DNA of 64,000 nt from Pseudoxanthomonas composti. Its GTDB lineage: Bacteria > Pseudomonadota > Gammaproteobacteria > Xanthomonadales > Xanthomonadaceae. The translations under genes and the position numbers were made by a program. Below are positions 21,951 through 31,310 of this stretch, in pieces. The stretch is taken from NCBI RefSeq assembly GCF_004122095.1, contig NZ_SAWZ01000010.1, positions 62,001 through 126,000 of the forward strand, written 5' to 3'. The notes under the pieces are model-generated. The model did not search any database. It was not told the origin of the DNA and saw only the letters and a program-made list of their open reading frames with translations. Positions within the stretch are counted from its first letter, which is position 1. Each line of letters begins with the position of its first letter.

Positions 21951-23591
21951 ATGAGCGAAAAGACGCTGCGCATCGCCTTGGCCCAATTCGATTTCCCGGT
22001 GGGAGACGTGGCCGGCAACACGCGACGCATCGCCGAAGGCATTGTGCACGCGCGCGATGTCCTCAAGGCGGACCTGGTGTTGTTTCCGGAGCTGGCCATC
22101 AGTGGCTACCCGCCGGAAGACCTGCTGATGCGGCCCTCGTTCCTGGCCGATTGCCAGGCGGCGCTGGAGGCAGTGGCGCTGCAGGCGCGCGGAATCGTCG
22201 CGGTGGTCGGTTGGCCGCAGGCGGCCGGCACCGTGCTCTACAACGCGGCCAGTGTGCTGCGCGATGGCGCGGTGGCGCAGACCTATCGCAAGCGCGAGCT
22301 GCCCAACTACAACGTGTTCGACGAACGGCGCTATTTCCATGTCGATCCCGACGGCGGCCCGCTGGTGTTCGAGGTGAAGGGCACACCGGTCGGGGTGGTG
22401 ATCTGCGAGGACCTGTGGTTCTCAGAGCCGCTGGCCGACACCGCCAGGGCCGGCGCCGAGCTGGTGGTGGTGCCCAACGCCTCACCGTTCGAGCGCGACA
22501 AGCTGGCCCAGCGCGATGCCTTGCTGGTCGAGCGCACGCGCGAGACCGGGGTAGCCCTGGCCTATCTCAATGTCGTCGGCGGGCAGGACGCGCTGGTGTT
22601 CGATGGCGCCTCGGTGATGGCCGATGGCGATGGCACCGTGCACAACGCCGCGGCCGCCTTCTCCGAACAGTGGCTGGTGGCCGACTACCTGCCCGGCGCG
22701 CGCCGCTTCACCTCGGTGCAGTGGCAGGAGGAAACCGATGAGAGCCGCGATGGCCTGGCCTGGCGCGCCATCGTGCGCGGCATCGCCGATTACTGCGGCA
22801 AGAACGGGTTTTCCAAGGTGTGGCTGGGCCTGTCCGGGGGGATCGATTCGGCCGTAGTGCTGGCGCTGGCGGTCGATGCGCTGGGCGCGGGCAATGTGAC
22901 TGCGGTGCGCCTGCCCTCGCGCTACACGGCGGGGCTTTCCAACGATCTGGCGCAGGTGCAGTGCGATGCGCTGGGCGTGAAGCTGGAGGCGGTGTCGATC
23001 GAGGCCCCGTTCAAGGGGTTTCTGGCGGCCCTGGCGCCGCTGTTCGGCGACATGCCGTTGGATGTGACCGAGGAGAACCTGCAGTCGCGCACGCGCGGGG
23101 CGATCATGATGGCGCTGGCCAACAAGTTCGGCGGCCTGCTGCTGACCACGGGCAACAAGAGCGAGTACGCGGTGGGTTACGCGACGATCTATGGCGACAT
23201 GTGCGGCGGCTACGCGCCGATCAAGGACCTGTACAAGACCGAGGTGTTCGCGTTGGCCAACTGGCGCAATCGCCAGGCAGGGCGGGAGGTGATCCCGCAG
23301 GCGGTGATCGACCGGCCGCCGTCGGCCGAGCTGCGCGAGAACCAGAAGGATCAGGATTCGCTGCCGCCGTACGAGGTGCTGGACGCGATCCTGTTCCGCT
23401 ACGTGGACCTGGAGCAGTCGCGGGAGGAGATCGTGGCCGAAGGCTTCGATGCGGCCACGGTGGACCGCATGCTGCGGCTGGTGCGCATCAACGAATGGAA
23501 GCGTCACCAGGCCGCACCGGGGCCGAAGCTGTCGCTGCGCGCGTTTGGTCGCGAGCGGCGCTATCCGATTACCAACCGCTACATCGGGTGA
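21951..23591 (+). CDS. nadE: Glutamine-dependent NAD+ synthetase
   Basis: A 546-residue two-domain enzyme making NAD+ from deamido-NAD+ with glutamine as nitrogen donor. The N-terminal nitrilase-like glutaminase domain has the E47-K114-C152 triad (FPELAISGYP, YRKRELPNY, ICEDLW). The C-terminal synthetase domain has the P-loop SGGIDS at 295-300 and the ammonia-acceptor region. Length fits the bacterial two-domain type. It starts one base after ccdB, so it may be read from the ccd promoter unless an internal promoter exists. Confidence 0.97.
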   Translation: MSEKTLRIALAQFDFPVGDVAGNTRRIAEGIVHARDVLKADLVLFPELAISGYPPEDLLMRPSFLADCQAALEAVALQARGIVAVVGWPQAAGTVLYNAASVLRDGAVAQTYRKRELPNYNVFDERRYFHVDPDGGPLVFEVKGTPVGVVICEDLWFSEPLADTARAGAELVVVPNASPFERDKLAQRDALLVERTRETGVALAYLNVVGGQDALVFDGASVMADGDGTVHNAAAAFSEQWLVADYLPGARRFTSVQWQEETDESRDGLAWRAIVRGIADYCGKNGFSKVWLGLSGGIDSAVVLALAVDALGAGNVTAVRLPSRYTAGLSNDLAQVQCDALGVKLEAVSIEAPFKGFLAALAPLFGDMPLDVTEENLQSRTRGAIMMALANKFGGLLLTTGNKSEYAVGYATIYGDMCGGYAPIKDLYKTEVFALANWRNRQAGREVIPQAVIDRPPSAELRENQKDQDSLPPYEVLDAILFRYVDLEQSREEIVAEGFDAATVDRMLRLVRINEWKRHQAAPGPKLSLRAFGRERRYPITNRYIG

Positions 23592-23638
23592 GTCTGGCGG
23601 CCGGGGCTGACCGACGTCATGTCCCCGTTGTCCGTATC

Positions 23639-23705
23639 GCGGCGATGGTGGATGGAAAAGCGCCATCCACCCTACGTCGGGTGGACAACGCTAAGCTTGT
23701 CCACC
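23639..23705. repeat. Double-hairpin intergenic repeat, copy 1
   Basis: A 67-bp unit made of two perfect 9-bp hairpins: GGTGGATGG-(7)-CCATCCACC and GGTGGACAA-(8)-TTGTCCACC. It lies in the gap between converging nadE and bamD. A second copy in the same orientation starts at 23802 and a related inverted copy lies at 31101-31218. Confidence 0.85.
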
Positions 23706-23801
23706 GGCGCGCCGGCTGTGGCTGGAGAACGCGGGAGCTGCGCGCGGGGGCGTTTGGGCGAGGAGGCCCACATGCCTCCATGCATCAGCGCTGCTCGTTT
23801 T

Positions 23802-23868
23802 GCGGCGATGGTGGATGGAAAGGCGCCATCCACCCTACGTAGGGTGGACAACGCGGAGCTTGTCCACC
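23802..23868. repeat. Double-hairpin intergenic repeat, copy 2
   Basis: A second 67-bp unit nearly identical to copy 1, with the same two 9-bp stems; differences fall mainly in the loops and the linker (ctacgtag versus ctacgtcg). It ends 27 bp from the bamD stop and may serve as a bidirectional terminator or mRNA end stabiliser. The DNA between the copies (23706-23801) holds no gene. Confidence 0.85.
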
Positions 23869-23895
23869 GAGGCGTTCGACCGGGCTGCGGTCCGG

Positions 23896-24774
23896 TCAGT
23901 TGCGACGCGGGTCGTTGTCCACGGCGGACTTCTCGCCAGCGAAGGGGTTGAGCTTGCGGATGTTCCAGGGGTAGTTCGGCCAATCGCCGGTCAGGTACGG
24001 GTGCTGCGGATCGTTGAGCTTGAGCACGCGCACCGCGTCGTCGGCCAGGGCCTTGTTGCCCAGGTGCGTGTAGGCATCGGCCAGCAGGGCGATGGCGTCG
24101 TTCTGGTACTCGCTGCCCGGATAGGTTTCCAGCAGGTACTTGGCGCGGCCAATGGCGGCGGTGTAAGCGTCGCGGCGCAGGTAGTACAGGCCGGCATCCA
24201 GGTCGTGGCGGGCGAACTGGTTGCGCAGCTTGGTCATGCGCGCACGGGCATCGTTGGCGTAGCGGCTGTTCGGGTAGCGCTCGCTGACCACGTTCAGGTC
24301 GTTATAGGCCTGCAGCGGGGTGGACAGGTCGCGGCGGCTGGCGTCCAGGCTCCAGACCTTCTGCAGGAACACCGTATCGCGGCTGGAATTGGCCAGGCCG
24401 CGCAGGTAGTACATGTAGGGGACGTTCTTGTTGGTCGGATACGTGCGCAGGAAGCGGTCGATGGTGGACACCGCCTCGTCCATGTTGCCGGACTTGTACT
24501 GGGCGTAGGCGGTTTCGATCTGCGCCTGCTCGTTGTACGGGCCGTAGGGGTACTGGGCGATCAGCTGCTTGAAGGTGCGGGTGGCCACATCCCAGTTGCC
24601 GCGGGTCATCGAGGTGTGGGCCTCGTTGTAGATCTCCTCGACCGGACGGGTCGCGTTGGGATCCTTCTTGGTGCGGCCGCAGCCGGTGACGGCGGCCACC
24701 ACCAGCAGCAACAGGCCAGCGGTGCGCAACAGCGAGGACGGGGAGGAGAAGCGGGCGTTGAGGCGCTGGGACAT
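23896..24774 (-). CDS. bamD: Outer-membrane assembly lipoprotein BamD (ComL)
   Basis: A 292-residue lipoprotein. The signal peptide ends in a lipobox with acylated C32 (VTGC). About five TPR units follow, including [22 protein letters not shown] and [26 protein letters not shown]. BamD is the essential lipoprotein of the BAM complex that inserts beta-barrel proteins such as the TonB receptors encoded in this window. The family is usually about 245 residues; the extra length is at the C-terminus. It is divergent from rluD and converges on nadE. Confidence 0.95.
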   Translation of the reverse strand: MSQRLNARFSSPSSLLRTAGLLLLVVAAVTGCGRTKKDPNATRPVEEIYNEAHTSMTRGNWDVATRTFKQLIAQYPYGPYNEQAQIETAYAQYKSGNMDEAVSTIDRFLRTYPTNKNVPYMYYLRGLANSSRDTVFLQKVWSLDASRRDLSTPLQAYNDLNVVSERYPNSRYANDARARMTKLRNQFARHDLDAGLYYLRRDAYTAAIGRAKYLLETYPGSEYQNDAIALLADAYTHLGNKALADDAVRVLKLNDPQHPYLTGDWPNYPWNIRKLNPFAGEKSAVDNDPRRN

Positions 24775-24901
24775 GAGCAGGCGGAGTGGGCCGCATCAGG
24801 GGAAACAAGAGCGCGATGATAGCCTAGGCACTGACCGGGCCATGAATCCCGGCCAACATTGCCCGCATTTCGGCCCCAGGCCGTCCAGATTCCGGTTTCC
24901 C

Positions 24902-25891
24902 ATGTCCGATTCCCGCCTCACCGATCCCCAGGACGAAGACGGTCCGCGCAGCGTGCGCGTGCCGGCCAGCGCCGCTGGCCGCCGCTTCGACGCCGTCCTG
25001 GCCGAGCTGTTCCCCGAGTTCTCCCGTTCCCGCCTGTCCGAATGGATCAAATCCGGCGATGCGCGCCTGGATGGCGAGATCGCGCGCCCACGCGACCTGC
25101 TGCGCGGCGGCGAGCTGGCTACCCTGGAGGCGGTGCTGGAGACCCAGACCCACGCCCTGCCGGAGGACATCCCGCTGCAGGTGCTGTACGAGGACGCCGA
25201 CGTGCTGGTGATCGACAAGCCCGCCGGGCTGGTGGTCCATCCCGGCGCCGGCAACCCCACCGGCACCCTGGTCAATGCGCTGCTATTCCGCGACCCGTCA
25301 CTGTCGGCGCTGCCGCGCGCGGGCATCGTCCACCGCCTGGACAAGGACACCTCCGGGGTCATGGTGGTGGCGCGGACCCTGCCGGCGCACACCGGCCTGG
25401 TGGCGCAGCTGGCCGCGCGCGAGGTGCACCGTCAGTACCTGGCGGTGTGCGTGGGGGCAATGGTGTCCGGCGGCACGGCCAAGGCGGCGATCGACCGCCA
25501 CCCGCGCGATCGCCTGAAGATGGCCGTGCGTGAGGATGGCCGCGATGCGGTCACCCATTACCGCCTGCGCGAGCGCTTCCGCGCCCACACCGCGGTCGAA
25601 TGCCGCCTGGAGACCGGGCGCACGCATCAGATCCGCGTGCACATGCAGCACATCCGCTACCCGATCGTGGGCGACCCGCTCTACGGCGGTCCGCTGAAGC
25701 TGCCCAAGGGCGCGAGCGAGACGCTGGTAGCCGCGTTGCGCGGATTCAAGCGCCAGGCCCTGCATGCCGAGACGCTGGAGTTCGTGCATCCGGTCAGCGG
25801 GCAGCCTGTGCGCGCCAGCGCGCCGGTGCCGGCGGACATGCTGGCGCTGCTGGCGGCCTTGCGCGAGGATCAGCAGGCGCAGCGGGCGTGA
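24902..25891 (+). CDS. rluD: 23S rRNA pseudouridine synthase RluD
   Basis: A 329-residue RluA-family enzyme that isomerises uridines 1911, 1915 and 1917 in helix 69 of 23S rRNA in E. coli. The S4 RNA-binding domain spans about 18-85; the catalytic motif HRLDKDTSG is at 144-152 with D147 as nucleophile; [12 protein letters not shown] and GDPLYGG follow. The ATG at 24902 was chosen over a start 82 codons upstream inside the bamD region. The bamD-rluD-pgeF neighbourhood is conserved in gammaproteobacteria. Its last codons overlap the pgeF GTG start. Confidence 0.95.
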   Translation: MSDSRLTDPQDEDGPRSVRVPASAAGRRFDAVLAELFPEFSRSRLSEWIKSGDARLDGEIARPRDLLRGGELATLEAVLETQTHALPEDIPLQVLYEDADVLVIDKPAGLVVHPGAGNPTGTLVNALLFRDPSLSALPRAGIVHRLDKDTSGVMVVARTLPAHTGLVAQLAAREVHRQYLAVCVGAMVSGGTAKAAIDRHPRDRLKMAVREDGRDAVTHYRLRERFRAHTAVECRLETGRTHQIRVHMQHIRYPIVGDPLYGGPLKLPKGASETLVAALRGFKRQALHAETLEFVHPVSGQPVRASAPVPADMLALLAALREDQQAQRA

Positions 25892-26640
25892 GCGGGCCGG
25901 CGCTGCAGGCGGAGTTGGGCGTGCCCGGCGTGCGGGCGCTGACCACCCTGCGCCACGGCGCCGGGCAGTCGGCCGCGCCGTTCGACCACTTCAACCTGGG
26001 CAACCACCGCACCGCCACGGGCGACCGCCCGGAGATGGTGGAAGCCAACCGCGCCCTGACCGTGTCCACCTTCGCCCTGCCGTCGGCGCCGCGCTGGTTG
26101 CGGCAGGTGCACGGCACGCAGGTGGTGCGCATGGGCGCGCGCCCGACCGGCGATGAGCCGGAAGCCGACGCCGCGATGACCTCCGAGGTTGGCGTGGTGC
26201 TGGCGATCCTGACCGCCGATTGCCTGCCGGTGGTGTTGGCCGCGCGCGCGGGCGGGGAGATCGGGGCGGCCCATGCGGGCTGGCGCGGCCTGGCCGATGG
26301 CGTGCTGGAGGCCACCGTGGCGGCGATGCGGACACCGGCCGATCAGCTGGTCGCCTGGCTGGGCCCTGCGGCCGGACCCAAGGCCTATGAAATCGGGCAG
26401 GAGGTCTACGACGCCTTCACCGGGACGGACCCCGGTGCGCAGGTGGCCTTCGTCCCGACGCGCCCCGGCCACTGGCACGTGGATCTGTACGCCCTGGCAC
26501 GGCGGCGCCTGGCCGCTGCCGGGGTGTGGCAGGTGCATGGAGGTGGGCACTGCACGATCACCGAGGCCGGCCGCTTCTTCTCCCATCGCCGCGATGCACG
26601 CACCGGCCGGATGGCGACCCTGGCATGGATCCAGCCCTAG
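25888..26640 (+). CDS. pgeF: Purine nucleoside phosphorylase-type protein PgeF (YfiH, laccase domain)
   Basis: A 250-residue protein of the YfiH/LACC1 family. The zinc/copper site is intact: H75 (RQVHG), C112 (LTADCLP) and H129 (AAHAGWRG). The family has been described as a polyphenol oxidase, a purine nucleoside phosphorylase and a peptidoglycan-editing factor. The GTG start at 25888 overlaps the rluD stop (GTGA), giving the usual family length (243 in E. coli); longer frames extend backwards into rluD and are rejected. Its stop overlaps the next gene by 16 bp. Confidence 0.92.
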   Translation: MSGPALQAELGVPGVRALTTLRHGAGQSAAPFDHFNLGNHRTATGDRPEMVEANRALTVSTFALPSAPRWLRQVHGTQVVRMGARPTGDEPEADAAMTSEVGVVLAILTADCLPVVLAARAGGEIGAAHAGWRGLADGVLEATVAAMRTPADQLVAWLGPAAGPKAYEIGQEVYDAFTGTDPGAQVAFVPTRPGHWHVDLYALARRRLAAAGVWQVHGGGHCTITEAGRFFSHRRDARTGRMATLAWIQP

Positions 26641-27164
26641 CGCCCGCCCTGTTCCTGCGTGTGCTGGGCGAGCAGGCCGGGGCGCTGCGGGCGCCGGTCC
26701 TGGCGCTGCACCGGCCAGGACCGGCGCGCCGCTACGCGGGCCTGGTGCGCGTACGCCGTGGCGGCCATCCGCTGGCGCGGCTGTGCGCGTGGCTGACGCA
26801 CCTGCCGCCGGCCGGCGAAGGGCGCGTTGAGGTGAACATCGTCCCGGAAGGGTCCGGCGAGCGTTGGGTCCGGCACATCGGCGGCCGCGCCATGCCCTCG
26901 CAGTTGTGGGCAGAAGATGGCCTGCTGTGCGAGCGGCTGGGCCCGGTGGAATTCGGCTTCGGCCTGGCGGTTTGCGACGGCGACCTGCACTGGACGGTCG
27001 CACGGGTGCGCCTGTGGGGGTGGCTGGCCTTGCCGGCGCGCTGGTTTGGCGGCGTGGTGGCCCGCGAATCGGCGCTGGAGGCGCGCTACACCTTCGATGT
27101 GTACGCGCGGCTGCCGATGCTGGGGCTGCTGGTGCATTACCGGGGCTGGCTCGATGTCCCGTGA
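26625..27164 (+). CDS. DUF4166 domain protein
   Basis: A 179-residue protein matching the general pattern of DUF4166 (RWVRHIGGRAMPSQLW, LGPVEFGFGLAVCDGDLHW, Arg-Val-Arg core). In many bacteria this domain stands at the C-terminus of a short-chain or saccharopine-dehydrogenase-like protein; here it is free. Its function is unknown. The ATG at 26625 lies inside the pgeF end (16-bp overlap) and its stop overlaps the next gene by 11 bp, so the string is probably translated as one coupled unit. Confidence 0.7.
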   Translation: MDPALAPALFLRVLGEQAGALRAPVLALHRPGPARRYAGLVRVRRGGHPLARLCAWLTHLPPAGEGRVEVNIVPEGSGERWVRHIGGRAMPSQLWAEDGLLCERLGPVEFGFGLAVCDGDLHWTVARVRLWGWLALPARWFGGVVARESALEARYTFDVYARLPMLGLLVHYRGWLDVP

Positions 27165-27663
27165 GACTGAGCGCGAGCGCCTGCGGCAGGGGCTCCCGCG
27201 TGAACGCGCCGGTGTCGCTGGACATGCGTCTGTCGCATCCGCGCCTGGCCCTGGCGGCATCATCGTCTTCGACGGCGTCTGCGTGCTCTGCGGGGGCTGG
27301 GTGCGTTTCCTGCTCCGGCACGACAAGGCCGGCCGCTACCGGTTCGCCGCCATGCAGGGCCGTGCGGGGGCTGACCTGCTGACCGCGCAGGGGCTGGACC
27401 CGAAGGATCCTGTGTCCTTCCTCCTGGTGGAAGATGCACAGGCCGACCAACCGCGGCGGGCCTGGACCGACAGCGATGCGGTCCTGCGGGTGCTCACCGG
27501 GCTGGGAGGCCTCTGGCGCCTGCTGGCGCCGCTGCGCCTGTTGCCACGCGCCCTGCGCGACCCGGCGTACCGGTGCATCGCCCGCCATCGCTATCGGCTG
27601 TTCGGTCGCCGCGACCGGTGTCCGCTGCCCGATCCGGCGCAGGCGCATCGCTTCCTCCCATAG
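27154..27663 (+). CDS. DCC-family thiol-disulfide oxidoreductase (DUF393)
   Basis: A 169-residue DUF393 protein. The family signature DGVCVLCGGWV lies at residues 40-50 with the CxxC pair C43/C46, and the typical ending HRYRLFGRRDRCP is present. The first 30 residues are Arg/Glu-rich and not conserved-looking, so a later start is possible, but no better start codon with a ribosome site is visible. It overlaps the DUF4166 gene by 11 bp. The family is predicted to be redox-active; no substrate is known. Confidence 0.85.
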   Translation: MSRETERERLRQGLPRERAGVAGHASVASAPGPGGIIVFDGVCVLCGGWVRFLLRHDKAGRYRFAAMQGRAGADLLTAQGLDPKDPVSFLLVEDAQADQPRRAWTDSDAVLRVLTGLGGLWRLLAPLRLLPRALRDPAYRCIARHRYRLFGRRDRCPLPDPAQAHRFLP

Positions 27664-27801
27664 TCCGGCGAGGCATCGCGCTCCATGCTCAAGCGTCTGT
27701 TCGAGAAGCCGATAAGGTCCGCAGATGTACTCGAAGGACACGCCAGCGTGATGAACGCCCGCCAGCTTCCGCTTCCGGCCCGACGGTACGGCTGAGGCGC
27801 G

Positions 27802-30800
27802 ATGGACGCTGTCCGCATGAGGGCCTTGGCGCGCTATGCGCTGTGGCCACTGTTGCTGATCGCAGCTGCGGTTGCGCCTGCGCGCGCGGCCGAAGATCCC
27901 TGGGCAGCGTTCGAGCGGCCATGGTTCGAACGCATCACCACCCAGGATGGCCTGCCGCACGAAGCGGTGAGCGCGTTGGCCCAGGACGCCGATGGCGCAC
28001 TGTGGATCGGGACGTTCGGCGGTCTGGCGCGCTTCGATGGGCACCGCATGACGGTGTTCTCCCAGCCTGTGGACGATGCCGACGGCAAGCTGCCCGATGG
28101 CTACGTGCGCGCGCTGCTCGCCCTGGACGATGGCCGCGTGCTGGTCGGGACCAATACCGGCGGCCTGGTGGTCTATCAGCCACGCACGCGCCGCTTCGAA
28201 CCGGTGGCGCTGGGCCGCCAGCGACTGCTGACGCAAAAGGTGTTTTCTCTCAGCCATGCGCAGGCGGGAACCGTGCTGGTGACCACCGAGCAGGGCGTGG
28301 ATCGCTACGACCCTGCCACCGGCAAGGCGGTGCCGATCGCGCTGGAAGGCTTTCCTGTAGGGTATTCGCCGCGCATCTTCCGTGCGCTGGAGGAGCGCGA
28401 TGGTTCGCTGTGGCTGGCGGCCAATCCGGGCCTGTTCGTGCGCCGGCCAGGTCAGGCCACGTTCGACCGGGTCCAGGGGCAGGGCGCATTCGCCCAGACC
28501 CTGCGCGAGGATTTGGTCTGGTCGCTGCACCGCGACCGCAAGGGACGGCTGTGGGTCGGCACCGGGCGCAGCGGCGTCATCCTGATCGACCCCGACGGAC
28601 GCCAGTGGAGCCCGCCCACGCTGTCCGGGCCGAGCTCGCTGTCTGGGGCGCGCACCGTGCGCGATTTTCTGGAATTCGACGACGGCCGCATGTGGGTGGC
28701 CATCGACGGCATGGGCATGGTGAACTGCACCGCCGACTGCGCCAGCGCGAGCCTGCTGCGTTCGGACCGCACCGACCCCTCGTCCCTGTCCGGCGACGGT
28801 ATCCGACAGATGTTGCGCGACCGCTCGGGCAATGTGTGGCTGGCCACCGAGCTGGGGCTCTCGCGCTATGAGGAAACCGAGCCGGTCGCCACCCTCATCA
28901 GCGGCGGCGAGTCGAAGGTGCCGGAGCTGGTGGGCAATCGCGTTTCGGCGGTGATGGTCGATGCGCGTGGCCGGATCTGGTTGGGCCTGAGTCGCGGCGG
29001 CCTGAGCGTGCTGGACCTCAAGGCCGGCACCTCGCGCAAGATCGACCTGCCCGGTAGCCAGGCATCACAGTACATCCGCGCGATCATGATGGCGCCCGAT
29101 GGTGGCATCTGGGTCGGCGCGCAAGGCGTGTACCGCATCGACCCGCAGACGCTGACCGTCACCGGCCGTGTCCTGCCGCAGATCGACACGCGGGTCATTT
29201 CGCTGGCCCACGCCGATGGCGAGGCGATGGTTGGCACCTACGACGGCTTGTACCGGGTGGACCTGCGCGAGGGTCGCATTCGTCGCTTCGTCCATCGTCC
29301 TGGCGACCCGACCAGCCTGGTCAACGACCAGATCCAGGCGCTCAGCAGGGTGCAGGGGCGGTGGTGGATCTCCACGGTCGGTGGCCTTTCGCGCCAGTGG
29401 GCGGATGGCGAGGGGTTTGACAGCTATCGCCACGACCCGGCGCGCCCGGACAGCCTGCCGCAGGACTACATCACCCCGCTGAAGGCGGACCCGAAGCACG
29501 GCCGGGTCTGGATCGGCACCTTCGGCGGCATCGCCTGGCTGCGGACCCCGCTGCCGGAGGGCGACCTGCAGTTCCACCCCATCCGCGATGGCTTGCCCGA
29601 CCTGCACGTGAATTGCGTGGTGGTCGACCGACAGGGCGATGTCTGGCTCAGCACCGGCACCGGCGTGGCGCGGATCGACGGCCATGCGCTGTCCTTGCGC
29701 AGCATCGGCAAGCGCGATGGCCTGCAGGCGGGGGGCTTCTCCTACGATTCCGGCACGCTGGGGCCGAACGGTGAAGTGCTGTTCGGCGGTGCCTCGGGCC
29801 TGGTGGTGATCCGTCCGCAGCGGGTCGATACGCGCCTCCAGGACCGCCACGCGCTGCCGCTGGTGCTCACCGGCCTGAGCGTCAACGGCGCGGCCCGCGC
29901 CTTGCTCCGCGACGGGCAGGGCCGCCAGCGCATCACGCTGGCCCCAGGGGAGCGCGACCTGCGCGCGGACTTCGCTCTGCTGGATTTCCGCGCCGTGCGC
30001 GAGACCACCTATGCCTATCGCCTGTCCGGATTCCAGCGCGAGTGGACGCAGGTGGAAGCCGGCATGCCGCCCACGGCCGTTTACACCAACCTGCCCGCGG
30101 GGCAGTACACCTTGGAGCTGCGGGCGACCACGTCGGGCCTGGGGGCCCGCACCGTGCAGGCCGAGATCCCGCTGGTGCTGCAGCCCATGCTTTACGAGAC
30201 CCGCTGGGCGCGCGCGCTGATGGTGCTCAGCGTGCTCGGCCTGATGCTGTTGCTGCTGTACCTGCGCGAGCGCTGGTCGCGGCACAAGGCCGCCGAGCTG
30301 GGGCGCATCATCGATGCGCGCACGCGGGAGTTGCGCGATGCCAACGCGCGACTGGACGAGATGGCCAATGTCGATGGGCTGACCGGTGTGCTGACCCGAC
30401 GTCGCGTGCTGGAGATCGCCGAAGGCGAGTTCGCCCAGGCGCGCGCTTGCGGCCGCCCCTTCTCGCTGGTGATGATGGACCTGGACGAGTTCAAGCGCGT
30501 CAACGATACCCACGGCCATCCGGCCGGCGATGCGGTGCTGCGTGCCTGCGCGGTGGCCGCGCGGCAGGCCTTGCGCGGTGAGGACGCAGTCGGTCGCTAC
30601 GGCGGGGAGGAGCTGTTGATCTGCCTGCCGGGCGCGCCGGCGCGGGGCGCCTGTGAGTTCGCCGAGCGCCTGCGTGCCTCGCTGGAGCGGCTGGAGGTGC
30701 CGATCGATGGCAAGCTGCTGCGCGTGACCGCCAGCTTCGGGGTGGCGACGCTGATGCCGGAGGACGATAGCCTCACTGCCCTGCTGGCACGCGCCGACGA

Positions 30801-30891
30801 GTCGTTGTATGCGGCCAAGCGAGGCGGGCGCAACCAGGTGCGTTGCGCGAGCGATCGGGGCTTGCGCGTGCCGCCGGATAGCCGGGTCTGA
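27802..30891 (+). CDS. Periplasmic-propeller sensor diguanylate cyclase (GGDEF)
   Basis: A 1029-residue protein. A signal peptide (about 1-29, ending ARAA) leads to a long periplasmic region of two-component-regulator propeller repeats (GALWIGTFGGLARFDG, GRIWLGLSRGGLSVL, GDVWLSTGTGVARI), a Y_Y_Y domain (about 720-800), one membrane helix (803-823), a short coiled coil and a C-terminal GGDEF domain. The active-site motif is GGEEL (934-938), acceptable for activity, and an inhibitory RxxD site (RGED) lies five residues before it. It should make c-di-GMP in response to a periplasmic ligand. No histidine kinase or receiver is present. It stands alone. Confidence 0.93.
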   Translation: MDAVRMRALARYALWPLLLIAAAVAPARAAEDPWAAFERPWFERITTQDGLPHEAVSALAQDADGALWIGTFGGLARFDGHRMTVFSQPVDDADGKLPDGYVRALLALDDGRVLVGTNTGGLVVYQPRTRRFEPVALGRQRLLTQKVFSLSHAQAGTVLVTTEQGVDRYDPATGKAVPIALEGFPVGYSPRIFRALEERDGSLWLAANPGLFVRRPGQATFDRVQGQGAFAQTLREDLVWSLHRDRKGRLWVGTGRSGVILIDPDGRQWSPPTLSGPSSLSGARTVRDFLEFDDGRMWVAIDGMGMVNCTADCASASLLRSDRTDPSSLSGDGIRQMLRDRSGNVWLATELGLSRYEETEPVATLISGGESKVPELVGNRVSAVMVDARGRIWLGLSRGGLSVLDLKAGTSRKIDLPGSQASQYIRAIMMAPDGGIWVGAQGVYRIDPQTLTVTGRVLPQIDTRVISLAHADGEAMVGTYDGLYRVDLREGRIRRFVHRPGDPTSLVNDQIQALSRVQGRWWISTVGGLSRQWADGEGFDSYRHDPARPDSLPQDYITPLKADPKHGRVWIGTFGGIAWLRTPLPEGDLQFHPIRDGLPDLHVNCVVVDRQGDVWLSTGTGVARIDGHALSLRSIGKRDGLQAGGFSYDSGTLGPNGEVLFGGASGLVVIRPQRVDTRLQDRHALPLVLTGLSVNGAARALLRDGQGRQRITLAPGERDLRADFALLDFRAVRETTYAYRLSGFQREWTQVEAGMPPTAVYTNLPAGQYTLELRATTSGLGARTVQAEIPLVLQPMLYETRWARALMVLSVLGLMLLLLYLRERWSRHKAAELGRIIDARTRELRDANARLDEMANVDGLTGVLTRRRVLEIAEGEFAQARACGRPFSLVMMDLDEFKRVNDTHGHPAGDAVLRACAVAARQALRGEDAVGRYGGEELLICLPGAPARGACEFAERLRASLERLEVPIDGKLLRVTASFGVATLMPEDDSLTALLARADESLYAAKRGGRNQVRCASDRGLRVPPDSRV

Positions 30892-30943
30892 GTGACGAGC
30901 GGGGGGCGGCGCTCCCTTGCACGCAAGCTGCAGGATCGTAAGA

Positions 30944-31003
30944 GAGCGGCTTCAGCCGCGAAGAGGCTTTCCTGGGAAGGACTCTTCGCGGCTGAAGCCG
31001 CTC
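30944..31003. repeat. REP-like element with perfect 22-bp inverted arms
   Basis: Positions 30944-30965 are exactly complementary to 30982-31003, with a 16-bp loop. The arm core GGCTTCAGCC is the motif of REP elements widespread in Stenotrophomonas, Xanthomonas and Pseudomonas. It lies in the gap between the converging cyclase gene and the TonB-receptor gene. A related but diverged single element lies at 55038-55076. Confidence 0.8.
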
Positions 31004-31100
31004 CCACAGCGTAGTGTCAAAGCGGCCTGGTCGTTGCGAATGGACGCCTGCCTGGAGTAGGGCATGGCAGCGCATCGTTGCGCGACGGGGCGTCTGATCG

Positions 31101-31218
31101 ATGGTGGACAAGCTTCGCGTTGTCCACCCTGCGCAGCACATCGGGTGGATGACGCTTCACCATCCACCATCGCCGTCAGCGACGTAGGGTGGATTACGCT
31201 TCTCCATCCACCATCGCC
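31101..31218. repeat. Triple-hairpin intergenic repeat (inverted relative to copies at 23.6 kb)
   Basis: Reading along the plus strand: GGTGGACAA-(8)-TTGTCCACC, then a GGTGGATG/CATCCACC hairpin, then a GGTGGAT/ATCCACC hairpin ending in ATCGCCAT. This is the reverse complement order of the 67-bp unit at 23639 and 23802 with one extra GTGGAT hairpin. It ends about 90 bp before the TonB-receptor stop. No gene lies in the 419-bp gap 30892-31310. Confidence 0.8.
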
Positions 31219-31310
31219 ATCCCCCTCCCGCAATAACGGAAGGTCCCGTGGCGCGAGCAGCGGCGCGTCTTGGCAGTGCCGCCCCCGCGCCGCCCGCGAC
31301 CCGGCAACGA

